DNA of 64,000 nt from positions 1,798,001 through 1,862,000 of the forward strand of contig NZ_CP119423.1 of assembly GCF_029223585.1 (NCBI RefSeq), read 5' to 3'. The first letter of the stretch is position 1. Every line of letters begins with the position of its first letter. Shown piece by piece: positions 60,178 to 64,000 of this stretch. The notes under the pieces are model-generated. The model made no database searches, was not told where the DNA came from, and was given only the letters and a program-made list of their open reading frames with translations. The DNA comes from Photobacterium sp. DA100 (GTDB lineage Bacteria > Pseudomonadota > Gammaproteobacteria > Enterobacterales > Vibrionaceae). Position numbers and translations under genes: made by a program.

Positions 60178-60184
60178 GTTATAA
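60148..60184 (+). other. Second attI-like site
   Basis: Core GTTATAA (60178-60184) starts the second array; the first cassette ends with the mirror TTATAAC at 60734. Just before it, ACGAAC (60153-60158) pairs with GTTCGT (60162-60167), followed by GAAATAAAAT. Across 35 nt it matches 27 bases of the attI-like site at 7092-7126 without gaps, with paired changes in the stem. Confidence 0.65.
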
Positions 60185-60200
60185 GTGAGAGGTAGACGAA

Positions 60201-60704
60201 ATGATTATATCTCCAAATGATTGGATGATTAAAGCTGGTGCAAAAATTGTTGGCGATAATCAATTGGCTCTTCCCTTGAATTGTTTATTGGTACCAATGG
60301 GGCTAGCTAGTGAAGCGATTGTCTCGTATAGGCAATCTGAAGCACTAAATGAACGGATAAAACATGGTTTAGTTGTAGTGACTATGGTTCGTGTAGCCGA
60401 TACAGCTTACTTTTCTCGTGTGGCAAAGATGTTGTATGAACATAATGGGAAAAAAATTAAGATATGTGAACATTGCATTAGAGGGCAACTCTGGCCCACA
60501 AAAATTAAGGAATATCGCCAAAAAGCGAACAAAAATATTATCCACAAAATGGAACAGGGATTACCTATCAACAATATTGATTTAGAAGTGGTTGAAAAAT
60601 ACTACGAGGAAATGTTCCAGCACCCTTTAACGAACCCTATACATTGGCCAGCAGTAAATGGATTGCAGCGTTGTAACAAGTGTACTCAAAAAAGAAAAAG
60701 ATAG
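60201..60704 (+). CDS. Hypothetical protein with CxxC pairs (array 2, cassette A)
   Basis: 167 residues. Two CxxC pairs, KICEHCIRGQLWP (about 91-100) and RCNKCTQKRKR (C-terminus), could bind zinc. AGAGGTAG lies 4 nt before the ATG. Soluble, basic at the end; no family recognised. It is the first gene after the second attI-like site. Confidence 0.72.
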   Translation: MIISPNDWMIKAGAKIVGDNQLALPLNCLLVPMGLASEAIVSYRQSEALNERIKHGLVVVTMVRVADTAYFSRVAKMLYEHNGKKIKICEHCIRGQLWPTKIKEYRQKANKNIIHKMEQGLPINNIDLEVVEKYYEEMFQHPLTNPIHWPAVNGLQRCNKCTQKRKR

Positions 60705-60733
60705 GGCATTCCTCACAAGTCAGGCGTGTTCAC

Positions 60734-60838
60734 TTATAACAAAGCAATCAAGGTGATGCGTTACACTCGGCGGTTTTGGTATGGAGTTTGGTGCGCTTTG
60801 CTGGTTCAGTGGGGCACACCTTATTGCCGGCGTTATGT
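60734..60838 (+). repeat. attC: attC A of array 2
   Basis: 105 bp, TTATAAC to GTTATGT. Nearly the same body as the short-class attC sites of the first array (GCGTTACACTCGGCGG and TTTTGGTATGGAGTTTGG). Confidence 0.9.
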
Positions 60839-60867
60839 AAATCTCAATAATTTGGAGTAATTTAAAC

Positions 60868-61953
60868 TTGGACAGTCTGCTAGAGCCAACTCTACCTGTA
60901 AATATACAGTCGTTTTACGCAATGCTAGTTTCTGTAGCAGGAGTTTTGCTTGGTATTGGTTTTGCAGCAATGCTATTCATTTTGCAAAGTGGGTTTACCT
61001 CCTTCAAGTATTCGCGACGAATGTATGTCTTGCTTTATTTGTATTTTGGTAAGCAAGTTTTGCTTTCGTTGGCGTATCTTACTTTACTTCCTTTTTTGGT
61101 TCTGTATTTACCTGATAGTAATCAGGTGACAGCATTTGTTCAGTTCGCCTTTTGCATTTTCTTTCTGGTTAATACACTCGATTATGCGCGAGAAGAGGGG
61201 TATATAATCACTCTCAACTCGCACAAGTTTGTACCTCGACAATACGGTTCAATTCGTCGCTACTTTCGATATATAAGTAATCGAGGTACATTACGAAATG
61301 CTGTGCATTTGGTGCCACCTTTCTTTGTTGTCTTGTATCCTTATATGCTTTCTTCAAAAAATGGGCTGACTCTAGAACTCAGTGAAGTAGCAATGTTTTA
61401 TTCCTGTTTACTTGTGCTTTGCTATACCCTGTTTAAGCTTACAATGTTTATTCCGGAGTTTTTCTCATTCACGGACACTGAGTTTAAATTAACGCATAAA
61501 CTGGACACTGATGAGCCGAAAGAGGATGACAGAAGCTATGAAATAGAGCGTTCGCACCTCAAAGAATATCTTGTAAATCATGGGTATCATGAGTTGGATC
61601 CAATGACTCCATCGAGCTTTCTCGATGGTGAGCTTAAAATGTATTTATTCCCTTCTAAAGGAAACCTAGCACATTTCAATATCTATGTTGAAATTAATAA
61701 TACTACGCCAGAACAGCTCAAAGAAGAGGTTGCGAAGTATGGGTATAGTTTTGCTAAAGTTCTAATGAACTCAAAGTCTGACATCACTCAATTCGTTCTG
61801 TCATTTCACGTTACTATCTCTGGAGATAAACAGAGAAATTTGTTTTTTAGGTTCGATACTGGCGATATTCATGCACTTAACGAACATTCAATAAATGGTC
61901 ATATGTCTATGTTTGATCTCAAAAATGTTTGTGTTGATGAACTCTTCAGGTAA
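60868..61953 (+). CDS. Membrane protein, 361 aa (array 2, cassette B)
   Basis: Starts at TTG with GGAG about 10 nt upstream; no better start is near. Four to six hydrophobic helices in the first 205 residues (FYAMLVSVAGVLLGIGFAAMLFILQSG, LSLAYLTLLPFLVLYL, FVQFAFCIFFLVNTL, VPPFFVVLYPYMLSS, MFYSCLLVLCYTLFKLTMF), then a soluble C-terminal domain of about 150 residues. The layout resembles membrane-anchored effector proteins, but I recognise no family. Confidence 0.75.
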   Translation: MDSLLEPTLPVNIQSFYAMLVSVAGVLLGIGFAAMLFILQSGFTSFKYSRRMYVLLYLYFGKQVLLSLAYLTLLPFLVLYLPDSNQVTAFVQFAFCIFFLVNTLDYAREEGYIITLNSHKFVPRQYGSIRRYFRYISNRGTLRNAVHLVPPFFVVLYPYMLSSKNGLTLELSEVAMFYSCLLVLCYTLFKLTMFIPEFFSFTDTEFKLTHKLDTDEPKEDDRSYEIERSHLKEYLVNHGYHELDPMTPSSFLDGELKMYLFPSKGNLAHFNIYVEINNTTPEQLKEEVAKYGYSFAKVLMNSKSDITQFVLSFHVTISGDKQRNLFFRFDTGDIHALNEHSINGHMSMFDLKNVCVDELFR

Positions 61954-61956
61954 TTT

Positions 61957-62082
61957 ACATAACAAAGCATTTAAGAGTGATTCCCAACGCTTGGCATTTT
62001 TCATTCCATCGTTGGGTTTTATGTTTACGGTGGTATGGTTGGGTTTCGTGGTAGCGTTGCTCACACCTTTATGCGGCTAAGC
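61957..62082 (+). repeat. attC: attC B of array 2
   Basis: 126 bp, ACATAAC to GCTAAGC. The R' has GC in place of GT at the crossover bases; R'' of the next cassette (GCTTAAC) predicts GTTAAGC. Confidence 0.82.
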
Positions 62083-62106
62083 AGCTAGGTGATTTGGTAA
62101 GAAGAA

Positions 62107-63345
62107 ATGAATTTTAATCAAAGATTTGAATGTACAACTTGTGAAAGTTTGGTTGATTGTAGAATCGGAATGTCTAACAGAGATGTTCAACCAATAAGGT
62201 TTTGCTGCCCAAGTTGTGGCGAGGCCATCCATATTGATATTGAAAATGGAAAAGGCGTAAAAGTAAAAGGGGCTAAAGCAGTTGAGTTTGAGGGACCTTT
62301 TACCAACGAGTATCCATTTGTCGATCTACACCTAGATTTTCCTGTTACTTTTGGTGAATATCAAATGGGTCATACACCATTTTTGAAAGCTATAGGCCGA
62401 ATTGGGCATGAAAACTTCGGTATTCACAATGCCAGATTGAATGGCTTGAACATATTACATTCGAAAACTGAAGAATTAGAACGTGTTCTACGTTTGTACT
62501 CAAAAAATGTGAATTTATTTGGACGGTTATGTAAAAAAGAGTTTGGAGAAACTCTAAGGTCTGAAAAGCCTCAAGATGTAAACTTAGCCCTATATTGCGT
62601 CATAGCGAAAGTGTTTGCCCCTTTTTCAATGCCATCTGAAAACGCAGAGTCTGTTGCTATTCATATGAAAGGTATTAATGATGCATTATCTTCTGATGCT
62701 GAGGCATTTGATGCACTTTTTGAGGAGATTATTGGAACCGATTTTTTAAAGAATACACAACACGATTGCATAGAAATTTACCCGCAAATTTTGGCAGGAG
62801 AGTTGGCATTTAGACCAGCACTATTTCTGGACTTTGACACCGATTACGATAAAGAGTTGGTAGCTTTTAGGGTGTCTACAGATGACTTTAATAAGTACAA
62901 AGATCTATACAAAGATATCTCTGAAATTTTATCTCGTCAGCTCATTTTGGTCGCAGGGATTAACAACGTTATTCATCGTAAAGATCATAATAAGTTCAAA
63001 GATGTTGGCAAGGCAACGCCGAAGTCACTCAGCCACTTTGCAGACTTACCTTATGGATTTAAAGTCAGTCATTTAGATGAGTGCTGGTACCAAATTGGTG
63101 AAGATGCAATTAATAACCAGTTGCGTAACTCAATTGCACATGTCAAAGCGGAATATGATGATACAACTCAAGTTATCACTTATTACCCCAAGAAAGAAGG
63201 TATAAAGCAAGAGAAAGCAAAGTCAATGTACTTCATTGATTTTATGAGAAAAATACTCATGTCATACCGTGAAATGCATCGACTACATCAATTAATTAAA
63301 TGCCTGTTTAACTATGAGCATTTGATTCGCCAAAAAGCTGCTTAA
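62107..63345 (+). CDS. Zinc-finger and HEPN-motif hypothetical protein (array 2, cassette C)
   Basis: 412 residues. The N-terminus has CTTCESLVDC and RFCCPSCGEAIHI, which could form a zinc ribbon. The C-terminal region is helical and contains NNQLRNSIAHVKAEYDD (about 337-353), an R-x4-H motif (RNSIAH) as in HEPN ribonucleases. Many HEPN proteins act in phage defence or toxin systems; here the role is inferred from the motif only. No antitoxin-like gene is seen in the same cassette. AGAAG precedes the ATG. Confidence 0.75.
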   Translation: MNFNQRFECTTCESLVDCRIGMSNRDVQPIRFCCPSCGEAIHIDIENGKGVKVKGAKAVEFEGPFTNEYPFVDLHLDFPVTFGEYQMGHTPFLKAIGRIGHENFGIHNARLNGLNILHSKTEELERVLRLYSKNVNLFGRLCKKEFGETLRSEKPQDVNLALYCVIAKVFAPFSMPSENAESVAIHMKGINDALSSDAEAFDALFEEIIGTDFLKNTQHDCIEIYPQILAGELAFRPALFLDFDTDYDKELVAFRVSTDDFNKYKDLYKDISEILSRQLILVAGINNVIHRKDHNKFKDVGKATPKSLSHFADLPYGFKVSHLDECWYQIGEDAINNQLRNSIAHVKAEYDDTTQVITYYPKKEGIKQEKAKSMYFIDFMRKILMSYREMHRLHQLIKCLFNYEHLIRQKAA

Positions 63346-63464
63346 CAAACTGTTGAAGAGTGATTCTACAACGCGTGGCATTTTTACTATGCGTTGCGTT
63401 TAGTGTTTAAGGTGGTATGCGGCGGCATCGGTATTCCGTTGCTCACACCTTAACAGGGCTAAGT
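63340..63464 (+). repeat. attC: attC C of array 2
   Basis: 125 bp, GCTTAAC to GCTAAGT, again with GC instead of GT in the crossover core. Confidence 0.8.
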
Positions 63465-63513
63465 GCTCTTAGATTATTGAAATAATTTAAGTTATGAGGA
63501 TGAAAAATGAAAA

Positions 63514-63969
63514 ATGAGTAATGTTGCAGACAGCAATGCTAATGTTGTGACGCAGACTGATACTGGGGTTGACGCATTTGAAGCCTTGACTGTTCGAGAA
63601 GATGTCGCTGTCAAACAACCAGTAGCTGATAAGAAAGATTTTTTTGTCCAAACTAGAGCAAGCACATTAAATAAGTGTAGAGAAAAACTTAATAAAATTA
63701 AAAATCATAGTTTTACCTATGGTGAAATACTACTGAGTATTTGTTCTGTCGGAATAGGTGTTATTGCGAGTGCTTACTTCTCAAATGTTCAATTAAACAA
63801 AGATGCTTTGTTTCCGTATGTAATAACTCCTGTTGTAAGCTCAGTTTGTGGAGTGTGGTATTTTATAAAGAGAAAGGACAGCCATAAAGCAGCTAGTGAT
63901 TTAGCTGAAGAAATACTTGATGAATTACCAAATCCAGCAGAAACTGTTGATGTTAAGGTTAAACAATGA
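63514..63969 (+). CDS. Membrane protein, first gene of a two-gene cassette (array 2, cassette D)
   Basis: 151 residues. A polar N-terminal region of about 65 residues is followed by two membrane helices (YGEILLSICSVGIGVIASAYF and FPYVITPVVSSVCGVWYFI) and a charged tail. GAGGA lies 13 nt before the ATG at 63514; the nearer ATG at 63507 is out of frame and stops after four codons. A 7-bp tandem duplication (TGAAAAA) at the start region explains the odd spacing. Its stop overlaps the next start (ATGA). Confidence 0.65.
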   Translation: MSNVADSNANVVTQTDTGVDAFEALTVREDVAVKQPVADKKDFFVQTRASTLNKCREKLNKIKNHSFTYGEILLSICSVGIGVIASAYFSNVQLNKDALFPYVITPVVSSVCGVWYFIKRKDSHKAASDLAEEILDELPNPAETVDVKVKQ

Positions 63970-64000
63970 ACATTAATGATATCTACACTCAATTATTATA
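63966..64000 (+). CDS. Second gene of cassette D (partial, cut by the window edge)
   Basis: Starts ATG at 63966, overlapping the TGA of the previous gene, with frame MNINDIYTQLL open to the edge. The overlap implies coupling and a joint function of the two products. No family can be read from 11 residues. Confidence 0.55.
   Translation, partial: MNINDIYTQLL

Overview
The window looks like a chromosome segment of a marine gammaproteobacterium of the family Vibrionaceae (Vibrio, Photobacterium, Grimontia or Enterovibrio type). The basis is the yohJ-yohK-cdd order, sbcB, purT, pdxY and tpm genes of that lineage's type, a DUF2860-like outer-membrane protein, a ToxR-like membrane regulator, and a chromosomal integron whose attC sites resemble those of vibrio superintegrons. 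I cannot fix the genus from sequence reading alone.

Layout. Positions 1-5600 are ordinary chromosome: the end of a phosphonate gene set (class III PLP enzyme, phnX), glgC, a small unknown gene, a basic amino-acid antiporter, and a SulA-like SOS inhibitor with a textbook LexA box. Positions 5970-7128 hold the integron platform: a divergent integrase gene broken by an internal deletion and frameshift, then an attI-like site. Positions 7123-20970 are the cassette array: about 20 short, mostly rightward genes, most followed by an attC site whose R'' repeat mirrors the R' core at the start of the same cassette. Cargo includes zinc ribbons, an SDR, GNATs, a VOC protein, a DJ-1/PfpI protein, an SH3 protein, an M23 peptidase, lipoproteins and a P-loop kinase. 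An IS110/IS1111-group element sits inside one attC. Toward the right the attC sites decay and finally vanish.

Positions 21003-59740 return to chromosomal genes: an APH-like kinase, yjdM, an esterase, an MscS channel, a LysR regulator, a cation/membrane-protein cluster (marC, mgtE, dedA, chaA, with a second mgtE near 35 kb), a DUF2860 porin-like protein, a DUF2235-lectin fusion, tRNA-Leu and tRNA-Gly, a Tat-exported class V aminotransferase, a solute-binding-protein/GGDEF-EAL operon, pdxY, a POT transporter, ygbA with an NsrR-type site, tpm, purT with a PurR box, a TAXI binding protein, an EamA exporter, an IS4-family element inserted in the cdd terminator, cdd-yohK-yohJ with CRP sites, a ToxR-like regulator and sbcB.

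From 60178 to the right edge there is a second cassette array. It begins at a sequence that closely resembles the attI next to the integrase, including a hairpin that differs in sequence yet keeps its pairing. Its cargo includes a HEPN-motif protein and a two-gene cassette cut by the window edge. The most notable points are this second attI-like site and detached array, the IS1111 element with a probable bridge (seeker) RNA that matches its own integration junction, a cassette gene that seems to start at ATA, and the broken integrase sitting between otherwise well-kept cassettes.
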